Below, in pieces: positions 43,312 through 51,790 of a stretch of 64,000 nt of DNA. The stretch is taken from contig CADCDK010000011.1 in assembly GCA_902800185.1 (NCBI GenBank), positions 87,689-151,688 of the forward strand. Reading direction: 5' to 3'. Origin of the DNA: an uncultured Prevotellaceae bacterium. Its GTDB lineage: Bacteria > Bacteroidota > Bacteroidia > Bacteroidales > Bacteroidaceae. Numbering within the stretch: position 1 is the first letter of the stretch; each line of letters opens with the position of its first letter. Both the position numbers and the translations under genes were made by a program. The notes below the pieces were generated by a model. That model was given only the letters and a program-made list of their open reading frames with translations, did not search any database and was not told the DNA's origin.

Positions 43312-44183
43312 TATTCTGATTCCTCTTCTTTTGTCTTTTCCTGTTTCTTCGCTTCATTCCAGAGTGCATCCATTTCCTCTAACGTCATTTCCGTCAAGGG
43401 CTTACCTGCTTTAATGGAATGGTCTTCTATATAGTTGAAGCGTCTGATAAACTTCTGATTCGTCCGCTCTAAAGCATTATCTGGATTCAGCTTGTATAGA
43501 CGTGCTGCGTTGATGATGCTGAACAAGAAATCGCCCAACTCTTCTGTGGAGCGTTCCTTATCGCCCTTTTCCAATTCGGCTCTCAGCTCATCCAACTCCT
43601 CATGCACCTTCGTCCATACATCTCCACGGTCTTCCCAGTCAAAGCCGACATTCCGGGCCTTGTCCTGAATACGATAGGCCTTTATCAGGCTCGGTAATGC
43701 CGAAGGAACACCAGAAAGTACACGTTTGTTCCCATCCTTCTCCTTCAGCTTGATCTGTTCCCAGTTCTGCAAGACCTCACCTACAGTCTTGGCATCTGCA
43801 AAATCCTTCGCGTCCCCGTCTTCTCCGTAAGGAAGCGGTTTGGGGTTCTTGGCACCCACCTGCGAGGGATGATAGACGTGAGGATGGCGGAAAATCAACT
43901 TATCTGCAGAGCGGTTGCAGACATCAGCCATATCGAACTGTCCCTTTTCGTCGCCGATCTTCGCATAGAAACAAATATGCAGCAACACGTCGCCCAACTC
44001 TTTGCAGATTTCAGCAACTTCGTTTTTGATCAAGGCGTCGCAGAGCTCGAAAGTCTCTTCTATCGTGTTGGGGCGCAGGCTTTCATTGGTCTGTTTTCTA
44101 TCCCAGGGACATTTCTCCCTCAACGTGTCGAGCACATCCAGGTAACGCCCGAAGGCTTCCATTTTCTCTTCTCTTGTATGCAT
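43311..44183 (-). CDS. mazG: Nucleoside triphosphate pyrophosphohydrolase MazG
   Basis: A housecleaning enzyme that hydrolyses nucleoside triphosphates to monophosphates. The start at 44183 (MHTREEKMEAFGRYL) leaves 290 residues; the longer frame runs through alaX. It has tandem MazG domains: the first with CPWDRKQT and EETFELCDAL then CKELGDVLLH, the second with HEELDELRAELEK and TEELGDFLFS. It overlaps the lipoprotein gene and is 4 bp after alaX. Confidence 0.94.
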   Translation of the reverse strand: MHTREEKMEAFGRYLDVLDTLREKCPWDRKQTNESLRPNTIEETFELCDALIKNEVAEICKELGDVLLHICFYAKIGDEKGQFDMADVCNRSADKLIFRHPHVYHPSQVGAKNPKPLPYGEDGDAKDFADAKTVGEVLQNWEQIKLKEKDGNKRVLSGVPSALPSLIKAYRIQDKARNVGFDWEDRGDVWTKVHEELDELRAELEKGDKERSTEELGDFLFSIINAARLYKLNPDNALERTNQKFIRRFNYIEDHSIKAGKPLTEMTLEEMDALWNEAKKQEKTKEEESE

Positions 44184-44187
44184 GGGT

Positions 44188-44688
44188 CTATACCACTTTA
44201 TACCTGATACGGAAAGAATGTTTCTCTTGATCCCAGTTGGTTCCAAGCATCTCAAATCGGCCAATCTGACCAGTCGAGCGCACATGTTTGCCGATACAGG
44301 GACAGACATCAAAGTCACCGATACGAACCAAACGAATCGTCTCGCTTGCGTCTTCCGGCAAACGATCCAACGAGAGTCTTGCATCGGGAGAGTCAGGTTC
44401 TGAATTGAAGACCAGGCCTTCCAGCTCCACACGTGTCACGAACTCAAAGGTCACGGGCAAGTCTTCGGCAATGAGTTCATTCATTTGCCGCTCAATAGCC
44501 TGTTCCTCCTTGTGGTCGGGCTTATGGTCGATGATCCAGCTGATCTTACTCTTCTTACGCTCTATGTGGGCGTTGCGGGAGCGGTCGCAATCAAACATCC
44601 GCTGCATCACCTGATTCAGAAGGTGCTCTGCAGTATGCGCCGGCGGGAACTCCTCTTTGTTATGCTCGTTTAAGATAATGTCTTCCAT
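44188..44688 (-). CDS. AlaX-type alanyl-tRNA editing protein
   Basis: A 166-residue stand-alone version of the alanyl-tRNA synthetase editing domain, which clears mischarged tRNA-Ala. The zinc-binding motifs are HTAEHLLNQV near the N-terminus and CPCIGKHV near residue 130. It lacks the synthetase parts. Separated by 9 bp from the amylase gene and 4 bp from mazG. Confidence 0.9.
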   Translation of the reverse strand: MEDIILNEHNKEEFPPAHTAEHLLNQVMQRMFDCDRSRNAHIERKKSKISWIIDHKPDHKEEQAIERQMNELIAEDLPVTFEFVTRVELEGLVFNSEPDSPDARLSLDRLPEDASETIRLVRIGDFDVCPCIGKHVRSTGQIGRFEMLGTNWDQEKHSFRIRYKVV

Positions 44689-44697
44689 CTCCTTCTG

Positions 44698-46410
44698 TCA
44701 GAATTTCATTTTATATACTCGACCACTCCACGGCTGCACGTCCATGTGTACTGGACTGTCTGCACGAAGCACAATCTTGAGTGTCTCCTTGCTTAGCAAG
44801 TCGGTCGCCGTGATCTCTGTTTCGGGTATGTCTAAAGCGTCAAAGGCGTGAGCGGGAAGGAACACGTCAATAGCTTTCTTCTCATCGGAGAAGTTGGCTA
44901 CGATGAGCAACAGTTCCTTTCCTGCCTTGCGAAGAAACGAAAACTGCCGGTCGGCCAGATGTTGGTTCACGTACATCAAGTCAAAGGTATCACCTTCGCA
45001 TACGGCCTTCTCCTTGTTGGCCATCAGCATGATTTGCTGATAGAGAGCCTGCAACTCCTTCTCTTCTTTGGTACGCTTGCGACGGTCGAAGTATCCACGG
45101 CGTAATGTATCCACACACCAATAGTCGAAAATTGTCGTGCGTCCGTCCACACCACTAAAGCCTTCCTTGTCCATGCCTCGCTCACCGTATTCCTGGCCCG
45201 CATAGAGCATGTAGGGATTCTTCTGCAAGAGAACGCTCACCAAGTGTCCGGGGATTCCCTTACGCGCATTGCCGGCAAAGAAGTCGGAGGCGACACGCTG
45301 CTCATCATGATTCTCAAGGAAATAGAGCATGTGCTGACGGATGTCGTCGGTGGCCTGCCATTGTGCCGTAATGTCTCCTGCGCGACGATGCCCGCAGATG
45401 ACATCACGAATGCAATCGTACATGCCCACCTTGTCGTAAAGCCAATCGAACCCCGCACCAATGTAGTTGCGGTATTCGGCAGGGTTGTAAACCTCGCCGA
45501 TGAACTTGATATCCGGATAGCGGAACTTTACCTTGTCGGTTGCCCAGAACCAGAAGGTGGCAGGTACCATCTCCGCCATATCACAGCGGAAGGCATCTAC
45601 GCCCTTGGCTGCCCAGAAGAGCAGGATATCGGTCATCTTATTCCAAGTGTCGGGAATAGGATTGAAATGCTCCGACCGTCCGCCAGCATCGCAGTAGTCA
45701 ATACCATAATTCAGCTTCACCGTCTCATACCAGTCGTTGCACGAAGGACAGGCCGAGAACTGGTCATTTCCTGTTGCGCGGGCAGGCTTCTCTTCATAGG
45801 GTTCGTTGACGATAGAATGGAAAAGCTGGAGCTCCCCTTTCGGTGTGGTATCCTCTATGGTTCGTCCGGCTCTCACCTCCTTCAAATCCAAAGGCTGTCC
45901 CCACAGATAGTAGAAGTTGTTCTGGATGGAGAAGTGCATGTTGGTATCGTCGCCCTCACCCAGATCCTTGACACCTTTAGGCTTGCAGATGCTCTTATAC
46001 TCTCGTGCCACGTGATTGGGCACAAAATCCATGATGACCTTCAAGCCAGCCTGATGAGTACGCTCTATCAACGCCTCGAACTCCTGCATGCGCTTGTCCA
46101 CATCCACCGCTAAGTCAGGGTCTATATCATAATAATCCGTGATGGCGTATGGAGAACCGGCCTTGCCTTTCACCACCTCTGCATGCTGACAGGGAATGCC
46201 CTGCATGCTATAGTCGGTTTGGGAGGCATGTCGGATGACACCCGTGTACCACACGTGTGTCACTCCCATGTTCTTGATGAGCTTCAGCGTTGCCGCATCA
46301 AAATCGTTCATCTTGCCCACTCCGTTCTCCTTCAGCGAACCGTTTTCCTTGCATGTGGTGTTTCGATTGCCGAAAAGACGGGTGAACACTTGATATACTA
46401 TTGGCTTCAC
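44698..46410 (-). CDS. Cytoplasmic alpha-amylase family glycoside hydrolase (GH13)
   Basis: A 570-residue enzyme with no signal peptide. The catalytic residues are visible: Asp in VDAFRCDMAEM, Glu in FIGEVYNP and Asp in FLENHDEQR, plus the DFVPNHV motif. The N-terminus (MKPIVYQVFTRLFG) and a C-terminal beta domain are typical. It would act on intracellular alpha-glucans. It is the first gene of the series alaX-mazG-lipoprotein-rnz. Confidence 0.92.
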   Translation of the reverse strand: MKPIVYQVFTRLFGNRNTTCKENGSLKENGVGKMNDFDAATLKLIKNMGVTHVWYTGVIRHASQTDYSMQGIPCQHAEVVKGKAGSPYAITDYYDIDPDLAVDVDKRMQEFEALIERTHQAGLKVIMDFVPNHVAREYKSICKPKGVKDLGEGDDTNMHFSIQNNFYYLWGQPLDLKEVRAGRTIEDTTPKGELQLFHSIVNEPYEEKPARATGNDQFSACPSCNDWYETVKLNYGIDYCDAGGRSEHFNPIPDTWNKMTDILLFWAAKGVDAFRCDMAEMVPATFWFWATDKVKFRYPDIKFIGEVYNPAEYRNYIGAGFDWLYDKVGMYDCIRDVICGHRRAGDITAQWQATDDIRQHMLYFLENHDEQRVASDFFAGNARKGIPGHLVSVLLQKNPYMLYAGQEYGERGMDKEGFSGVDGRTTIFDYWCVDTLRRGYFDRRKRTKEEKELQALYQQIMLMANKEKAVCEGDTFDLMYVNQHLADRQFSFLRKAGKELLLIVANFSDEKKAIDVFLPAHAFDALDIPETEITATDLLSKETLKIVLRADSPVHMDVQPWSGRVYKMKF

Positions 46411-46433
46411 AATGATGTAGGATGAATTAGTAA

Positions 46434-47321
46434 TTACTCAATTCCGTGAGCTGTCACATTGCGGTCAATCTTGGCAATCATGCCTTGAAGAGCCTTGCCG
46501 GGTCCACACTCGGTAAAGTCGGTAGCACCATCGGCTATCATGTTCTGCACGCTCTTTGTCCAACGCACGCTACTGGTCAGCTGTGCAATCAGGTTCTGCT
46601 TGATCTCGGCAGCATCCGTGTGAGGCTTTGCATCCACGTTCTGATAGACGGGGCACTTGGGTGTCTTGACCTCTGTCTTCTCGATGGCAGCCTGCAGCTT
46701 GTCCTTGGCGGGCTGCATCAAGGGAGAGTGGAACGCTCCGCTGACGGGAAGCGGCAGAGCACGCTTGGCACCGGCTTCCTTCATCTTCTCACAGGCAGTA
46801 TTCACAGCATCAACATTACCCGAGATAACGAGCTGACCTGGGTTGTTATAGTTGGCCGGGATGACTACGTTCTCGGGAGTGCTCACCTCGGCACAAATCT
46901 CCTCTACCTTCTCATCGGGCAAACCGATGATGGCAGCCATCGTGCCCGGAGCCTGCTCACAAGCCTCTTGCATAGCGAGCGCACGGGCATGAACAAGGCG
47001 GAGACCGTCTTCAAAGCTCAAGGCACCAGCAGCAACCAATGCCGAGAACTCGCCCAGCGAATGGCCGGCAACCATCTCCGGCTTGAAGGCATCGCCCATG
47101 CAAAGTGCCGAGATAACGCTATGAAGGAACACAGCCGGTTGAGTAACCTTTGTCTGCTTCAGCTCCTCAGCGGTTCCGTCGAACATGATATCGGTAATCT
47201 TAAAGCCGAGAACCTCGTTGGCCTTGTCGAAAAGCTCTTTCGCCAAAGCGTTGTTCTCGTACAGGTCCTTACCCATTCCTACAAACTGTGCTCCCTGTCC
47301 GGGAAAAACAAATGCATTCAT
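46434..47321 (-). CDS. fabD: Malonyl CoA-acyl carrier protein transacylase
   Basis: Loads malonyl groups onto ACP for fatty-acid synthesis. The start at 47321 (MNAFVFPGQGAQFVGMGKDL) gives 295 residues, the usual size; the longer frame passes the promoter. The catalytic Ser is in AGHSLGEFSA near residue 90 and the His in PVSGAFHSPLM near 200. A -7 promoter box lies at 47406-47413. Confidence 0.95.
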   Translation of the reverse strand: MNAFVFPGQGAQFVGMGKDLYENNALAKELFDKANEVLGFKITDIMFDGTAEELKQTKVTQPAVFLHSVISALCMGDAFKPEMVAGHSLGEFSALVAAGALSFEDGLRLVHARALAMQEACEQAPGTMAAIIGLPDEKVEEICAEVSTPENVVIPANYNNPGQLVISGNVDAVNTACEKMKEAGAKRALPLPVSGAFHSPLMQPAKDKLQAAIEKTEVKTPKCPVYQNVDAKPHTDAAEIKQNLIAQLTSSVRWTKSVQNMIADGATDFTECGPGKALQGMIAKIDRNVTAHGIE

Positions 47322-47405
47322 CTTTTCTCTTTTTATTTGGATTAAACTTATTCCTTTCTCCTTGTCAACCGTCATCATCACGCTACATGACGGTATCTCT
47401 GTGTG

Positions 47406-47413
47406 CAAAGGTA
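47406..47413 (-). promoter_or_regulatory. Promoter -7 box of fabD
   Basis: TACCTTTG on the minus strand, 85 bp before the fabD start. It supports the internal start codon. Confidence 0.55.
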
Positions 47414-47445
47414 CAAAAAAACAGGATAAGAAACGAATAATAGCA

Positions 47446-47486
47446 TAAAAAAGTCCCAGTCAACTCCTCTTTGGAGCGACTGGGAC
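47446..47486 (-). terminator. Terminator of the rpsF-rpsR-rplI operon
   Basis: GTCCCAGTC and GACTGGGAC are exact complements with a 16-nt loop that itself holds a CTCC/GGAG pair. On the minus strand it is followed by TTTTTTAT. It lies 42 bp after the L9 stop codon. Confidence 0.9.
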
Positions 47487-47527
47487 GAGCATATAGATTT
47501 GCTTTACAGTACTAACTTGACCTTTGA

Positions 47528-48106
47528 TTAAGCCTCTGCGGGAGCCTCCTCCTCAGCTACGACAGGAGCTTCAGCCTCTACAGCGGCTTCCTCTTCTACC
47601 TCAGCTTCAACGGCGGGAGCAACGGGCTTCTTCTCTTCTACAACAGGCTTGGCAAGTACCTCGGGGTTCTCAGCAACAACCTTCACGGGAACCTTCACCT
47701 CAACTTCCTTGTGGAAGTGTACGGTAGCTTCATAGTCACCCAGACGCTTGGCCTCACCCATAGTGATGATCTTACGCTCAACCTCGATGCCTTTGGCTGC
47801 AAGAGCCTCGGCAACCTGAGCAGCACCTACAGAACCGTAGAGCTGACCGGTTACGGAAACCTTAGCTGCAATCTCCAGAGCAACGCCCTCGAAGACCTTA
47901 GCCTTCTCCTCGGCAGCAGCCTTTAGAGCTGCGAGTTTGCCGGCCTGCTGACGCAGATTCTCAGCGAGCACCTTGCGGGCAGAGGGAGAAGCGATGACAG
48001 CCTTTCCAAAGGGAATCAGATAATTACGACCGTAGCCGCTCTTCACGTTCACGATATCGTTCTTGTAACCCAAGCCGATAATATCTTCTTTCAGTATAAT
48101 TTCCAT
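47528..48106 (-). CDS. rplI: 50S ribosomal protein L9 with acidic tail
   Basis: A 192-residue protein. The N-terminal domain (MEIILKEDIIGLGYKNDIV, GYGRNYLIPFGKAV) and connecting helix are standard, with the C-terminal RNA-binding domain up to about residue 147. An extra tail of about 45 residues rich in Glu, Ala and Pro follows. It is the last gene of the S6-S18-L9 operon, 19 bp after rpsR. Confidence 0.97.
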   Translation of the reverse strand: MEIILKEDIIGLGYKNDIVNVKSGYGRNYLIPFGKAVIASPSARKVLAENLRQQAGKLAALKAAAEEKAKVFEGVALEIAAKVSVTGQLYGSVGAAQVAEALAAKGIEVERKIITMGEAKRLGDYEATVHFHKEVEVKVPVKVVAENPEVLAKPVVEEKKPVAPAVEAEVEEEAAVEAEAPVVAEEEAPAEA

Positions 48107-48125
48107 TCTGTTTCCTCCTCTTTAA

Positions 48126-48392
48126 TTATTTCATCAAATCGGTTACGTAGGGAAGCAGGGCAAGCTGGCGGGCACGCTTAACAGCAGTAGCCACGCGACG
48201 CTGATACTTCAGAGAGGTTCCGGTAATGCGGCGGGGAAGAATCTTACCCTGCTCATTGAGGAACTTCTTCAGGAACTCGGGATCCTTGTAGTCAATATAC
48301 TTGATACCGCTCTTCTTGAAACGGCAGTACTTCTTCTTCTTCGTGTCGATAGAAGGAGCTGTAAGATAACGGATTTCAGACTGTTCTGCCAT
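48126..48392 (-). CDS. rpsR: 30S ribosomal protein S18
   Basis: An 88-residue S18 with the conserved [19 protein letters not shown] start and the [20 protein letters not shown] core. It binds S6 before joining the small subunit. It is 3 bp after rpsF. Confidence 0.97.
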   Translation of the reverse strand: MAEQSEIRYLTAPSIDTKKKKYCRFKKSGIKYIDYKDPEFLKKFLNEQGKILPRRITGTSLKYQRRVATAVKRARQLALLPYVTDLMK

Positions 48393-48395
48393 AAT

Positions 48396-48740
48396 TTAAG
48401 CCTCCTCTTTATTAGCAAGCTTGTTGCGACGCTTCTCAGCATAGGCAGCAGCAAACTTGTCCAGTTTAACTGTGATAAAACGAATAACTCTCTCGTCACG
48501 GCGATAGCCAGTTTCGAGTTTGTCAACAACAGTTGGCTCAGCCTTGAACTCCAACAGGCAATAGAAACCTGTAGATTTCTTCTGAATAGCATAAGCCATC
48601 TTCTTCAATCCCCAGGCCTCTTCGTTCAAAATCTCTGCACCATTGTCAGTGAGAATCTTCTTGAATTTAGCGACCGTTTCCTTCATCTGTTCATCAGACA
48701 AAACGGGAGTCAAAATGAAAACGGTTTCGTATTGATTCAT
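48396..48740 (-). CDS. rpsF: 30S ribosomal protein S6
   Basis: A 114-residue S6 ([40 protein letters not shown]). It is the first gene of the S6-S18-L9 operon; the S6-S18 complex is known in many bacteria to bind the leader of this mRNA. A hairpin-rich leader lies at 48741-48818. Confidence 0.97.
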   Translation of the reverse strand: MNQYETVFILTPVLSDEQMKETVAKFKKILTDNGAEILNEEAWGLKKMAYAIQKKSTGFYCLLEFKAEPTVVDKLETGYRRDERVIRFITVKLDKFAAAYAEKRRNKLANKEEA

Positions 48741-48828
48741 ACTACTTGAAATGATTAAAAATAAATTATTAAAAACGTTTTTGACGGGGCTTTAACAACC
48801 CCGCATGCAATTTGCGGGTGCAAAGGTA
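48741..48828 (-). promoter_or_regulatory. Promoter and hairpin leader of the S6 operon
   Basis: TACCTTTG (48821-48828, minus strand) is the -7 box. In the leader, CCCGCA pairs with TGCGGG (48813-48818 with 48800-48805) or, instead, CGGGG with CCCCG (48785-48789 with 48799-48803). The two hairpins share bases and exclude each other. An S6-S18 binding leader is the obvious reading, but I cannot match the family's consensus with certainty. Confidence 0.55.
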
Positions 48829-48945
48829 CAATTTTATAATGGATTAAGTACCCCACCCTATCTGTATTTTAAGAAAGATTAACAAGATAATAACGCTTTG
48901 GAATGACAAAACGTGCCGACTACCAGAAGCGAAGTCCTCATGTGT

Positions 48946-49055
48946 ATGCTTTGAGGTACTAAGAACAATGTTATGAGGAGCTAAGAACAATGCTTTGAGG
49001 AGTCAAGAACTATGTTTTGAGAAACAAAGAAGCATGCTTTGAAAAGAAAGAAAAA
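48946..49055. repeat. Five tandem copies of a 22-bp repeat
   Basis: Units start at 48946, 48968, 48990, 49012 and 49034, each opening ATGCTTTGAG or ATGTTTTGAG (one reads ATGTTATGAG) followed by a variable part ending AAGAACA-like. Conservation falls from the first to the last copy. The array fills the gap between the S6 promoter and the response-regulator terminator and codes for nothing. Confidence 0.88.
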
Positions 49056-49092
49056 AGCATCCAGCCGCCAAAAGGTGCAGTTGGATGCTTTT
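49053..49092 (-). terminator. Terminator of the rprX-rprY operon
   Basis: AAAAGCATCCA (49053-49063) pairs with TGGATGCTTTT (49082-49092), an 11-bp perfect stem that is flanked by A and T runs, so it could work in both directions. It lies 23 bp after the response-regulator stop. Confidence 0.88.
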
Positions 49093-49115
49093 GTTGTTCT
49101 GATTCTGACGAATGA

Positions 49116-49814
49116 TTACTCTTCCTCGGGTGTGATGAGCTTGTAGCCCTTGCCGTGGATGTTGATAATCTCTATCTGGTCATCGTCCTTCAGGTGCTTG
49201 CGCAGCTTGGTGATATAGACATCCATAGAGCGGGCGTTGAAGTAATTGTCGTCAATCCAGATGGTCTTCAGGGCGAAGTCGCGCTGGAGAATTTCATTGG
49301 CATGACTGCAAAGCAACGCGAGGAGTTCGTTCTCCTTGGTGGTGAGCTTGGTTTGCTTCTCGCCGATGGTCAACAGCTGCTTCTGTGTGTCGAAAGTGAA
49401 CTTACCGACGCGGTACAGCGTAGATTCCTTGCTCTTCTTGCCACGCACGCGGCGCAGGATGGCCTCAATACGGAATACGAGTTCTTCCATCGAGAAGGGT
49501 TTGGTGATGTAGTCATCGGCACCCAGCTTGAAGCCTTCGAGGATGTCTTCCTTCAGCGTCTTGGCAGTCAGGAAGATGATGGGCATCTCAGCGTTAACCT
49601 GGCGAATCTCCTGTGCCAGCGTGAAGCCGTCTTTCTTGGGCATCATCACATCGAGCACACAGATGTCATACTTGGTCTTCAGGAAAGCCTTGTAACCGGC
49701 TTCACCATCGGGACACAGTTCTGTAGCATAGCCTTTGGCCTGCAGATACTCGCGAAGCAGCATTCCAAGGTTTTCATCGTCTTCGCACAACAAGATTTTC
49801 AGTTTCTCTTCCAT
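49116..49814 (-). CDS. rprY: OmpR-family response regulator (RprY-like)
   Basis: A 232-residue regulator. The receiver domain (residues 1-120) has the acidic pocket CEDDENLG, the phosphoacceptor Asp in CVLDVMMPKKDG, Thr in IIFLTAK and Lys in ITKPFSMEEL. The C-terminal winged helix (about 135-230) ends in YITKLRKHLKDD and GKGYKL. It pairs with the sensor kinase gene 77 bp upstream. The order and sequence fit RprXY of Bacteroides; the signal is not known from the sequence. Confidence 0.9.
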   Translation of the reverse strand: MEEKLKILLCEDDENLGMLLREYLQAKGYATELCPDGEAGYKAFLKTKYDICVLDVMMPKKDGFTLAQEIRQVNAEMPIIFLTAKTLKEDILEGFKLGADDYITKPFSMEELVFRIEAILRRVRGKKSKESTLYRVGKFTFDTQKQLLTIGEKQTKLTTKENELLALLCSHANEILQRDFALKTIWIDDNYFNARSMDVYITKLRKHLKDDDQIEIINIHGKGYKLITPEEE

Positions 49815-49891
49815 AATCTTTTTGTTTTATAGGGTTATACTTTTTTTGATTGTTAATGAACGGATTGATAATTGAGCAAGGGGAGTTGCAT

Positions 49892-51454
49892 CTATTCTTC
49901 CTTCAGTACGGGAAGCTTGATGGTGAACTTCGTTCCCTTTCCGTATTCGCTGTCCACCTTGATTTCTCCCTGATGGAGGTCAACGATTTTCTTCACGTAG
50001 GCGAGTCCCAGTCCGAATCCTTTCACATCGTGTACGTTTCCTGTATGTACGCGGTAGAACTTGTCGAACACCTTCTTGAGATTCTCCTTCTTGATGCCGA
50101 TACCTGTGTCGCGGATGGAGAGATAGAGGTGCTGGTCATCGTTCCAGGTCTTCAGATAGATGTCTATCGGCTGGTCGGGCTTGCGATACTTCACGGCGTT
50201 GTCGAGCAGGTTGTTGATGACGTTCTGGAAATGCACCTCATCCACGTAGATGGCCGAGTCTATCGCCTCGATTTCGGTGTATATCTTGCCACCCGTATGC
50301 TCCACACGTAGCGTGAACGAATGTGCCACGTTCTCCACCATCTCATTCAGGTCGAGTTCCTTTTTCTTGAACACCGCCTTCTTGCGGTCGAACATCGACA
50401 TCTGGAGAACCTTCTCCACAAGGAAACGCAGTCGCTTAGACTCGTCGTTGATGACTCCGCCAAGATGTCTCATCATGTGTTCGCTCTTTGTCACGCTGTC
50501 ATCGTTGAGCATCTGGGCAGCCAGAGAAATGCTGGCAATAGGTGTCTTCAACTCGTGGGTCATGTTGTTGATGAAGTCGTTCTTGATCTCAGAGTAGCGT
50601 TTCTGCCGGAACACCAGGACAAGCGTGATGATAAACGTGATTAGCAGCACAAACGTAAAGATAACCGACGGAATCATGAAGCGTACCGATGAGAAGATGT
50701 AGGAGTTCATGTCAGGGAAATGAACGTTCACCACGCCCATCTTCGACTGTGGGTCGTTGCGGAAGAGCAACTGCGAATAGGTGTACTCCTCGCCCTCCTC
50801 CGCATAGTCGGGACAGCGGTAAACCTCACGCCCGTCCTGCGTCGTTACTGTGAAATGATAGGCGATATTGATGCCGTTGTTCATCAGCTCGGCCTTCAAG
50901 TCCTGATCGAGCATCTTGAAGTTGATGCGCTCCTTTAGAGGTTTTTCGGATGCTGAATAGAGAATGGTGTAAACGACTTCGTCGAGCAGGGCTTTCTGAT
51001 AGACGTATCTGTTCTTGACAATCTCCTGCATCGACTTGTTGGCTTCGGAGAGGGCGTTCTTGTCGGTATGCAGAATCATCGCCTTGGGCATCTGGGACGG
51101 CTTGGTCTCGATGGTCTTCAGCTCGAAGGAAGAATAGATGGTTCCGTCTTTGCCGATGACCGAGTACTGATGGGACTTTTGGAACGTTCCGTCGTAGCTC
51201 CCCGACCGCGTGCCCACAGAATCCTGACGGAAGGCACGACGCTCTGTGGCGTTGACATCTTTCTCCAGATAGCGCAGGGTCTCGTTGAGCTCCAGGTTGC
51301 GGCTGGCTTGATAGAGAGCCCTGTTGACCGACTCATCGAACTGCTCCTTCTTCATCTCTGCCATCTCCTTGATATACTGGAGCTGCAGGGATAGCAAGGC
51401 AAGGAACGAGAGTCCCATGATGGTCGCTATAATCCAGATAGTTCTTTTCTTCAT
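49892..51454 (-). CDS. rprX: Sensor histidine kinase (RprX-like)
   Basis: A 520-residue inner-membrane kinase. Membrane helices are near the N-terminus (about residues 7-27) and at about 262-285, enclosing a periplasmic sensor domain of about 230 residues. The phosphorylated His lies in NNMTHELKTPIASISLA near residue 305. The ATP-binding N, G1 and G2 boxes are NLLDNAVKYR, DTGIGIKKE and GFGLGLAYVKKI. There is no HAMP domain apparent. It is the first gene of the pair with rprY. Confidence 0.92.
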   Translation of the reverse strand: MKKRTIWIIATIMGLSFLALLSLQLQYIKEMAEMKKEQFDESVNRALYQASRNLELNETLRYLEKDVNATERRAFRQDSVGTRSGSYDGTFQKSHQYSVIGKDGTIYSSFELKTIETKPSQMPKAMILHTDKNALSEANKSMQEIVKNRYVYQKALLDEVVYTILYSASEKPLKERINFKMLDQDLKAELMNNGINIAYHFTVTTQDGREVYRCPDYAEEGEEYTYSQLLFRNDPQSKMGVVNVHFPDMNSYIFSSVRFMIPSVIFTFVLLITFIITLVLVFRQKRYSEIKNDFINNMTHELKTPIASISLAAQMLNDDSVTKSEHMMRHLGGVINDESKRLRFLVEKVLQMSMFDRKKAVFKKKELDLNEMVENVAHSFTLRVEHTGGKIYTEIEAIDSAIYVDEVHFQNVINNLLDNAVKYRKPDQPIDIYLKTWNDDQHLYLSIRDTGIGIKKENLKKVFDKFYRVHTGNVHDVKGFGLGLAYVKKIVDLHQGEIKVDSEYGKGTKFTIKLPVLKEE

Positions 51455-51515
51455 ACTATTTCCTCAATATGCTTTGTTTCCAGATACTGTTGATCTGGAT
51501 GATTCAATCACGATG

Positions 51516-51523
51516 CAAAGATA
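51516..51523 (-). promoter_or_regulatory. Promoter -7 box of rprX
   Basis: TATCTTTG on the minus strand, 62 bp before the rprX start. A TTTG lies 23 bp upstream of it (51547-51550), slightly beyond the usual spacing. Confidence 0.55.
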
Positions 51524-51641
51524 ATGCATTTCTTAATTCATTAACACAAAAATGTTAAATATATTACGTTGTATAACATTTATTATTAATAACAAATTAT
51601 TTTAGTTGCAAATATAAAACTAAATAAACCACAACGGAAGG

Positions 51642-51750
51642 CTTCAATCATCAAAAAGGGAATAAGTCAATTAAAGACTTTTATCATCAATAAAGGGAAC
51701 ACGTTAATGGAGGACTTCTATTATCAAAAAAAGAGGGAATGGAAGAAATC
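51642..51750. repeat. About three copies of a 36-37-bp repeat
   Basis: Units begin at 51642 (CTTCAATCATCAAAAAGGGA), 51678 (CTTTTATCATCAATAAAGGG) and 51715 (CTTCTATTATCAAAAAAAGA), each with a similar second half. The third copy overlaps the terminator of the EF-G2 gene, so it may have arisen by duplicating the terminator's flank. Confidence 0.7.
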
Positions 51751-51765
51751 TTCTCCCACTCCCTC
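51726..51765 (-). terminator. Terminator of the EF-G2-like gene
   Basis: On the minus strand GAGGGA..TGGGAGAAGA pairs with TCTTCCATTCCCTC, followed by a run of seven T. It lies 26 bp after the stop codon. Confidence 0.85.
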
Positions 51766-51790
51766 AGTTCTGTTATTGATACGACGTATT

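Noticed and set aside
45244-46113. Plus-strand open frame opposite the GH13 amylase
   Set aside because: Shadow frame; the amylase catalytic residues are all on the other strand.
48946-49055. Possible CRISPR array
   Set aside because: Units are directly adjacent 22-mers without unique spacers, and no cas genes are present in the window.
51642-51750. Possible CRISPR-like array of 36-37-bp units
   Set aside because: No spacer/repeat alternation; units are degenerate tandem copies.
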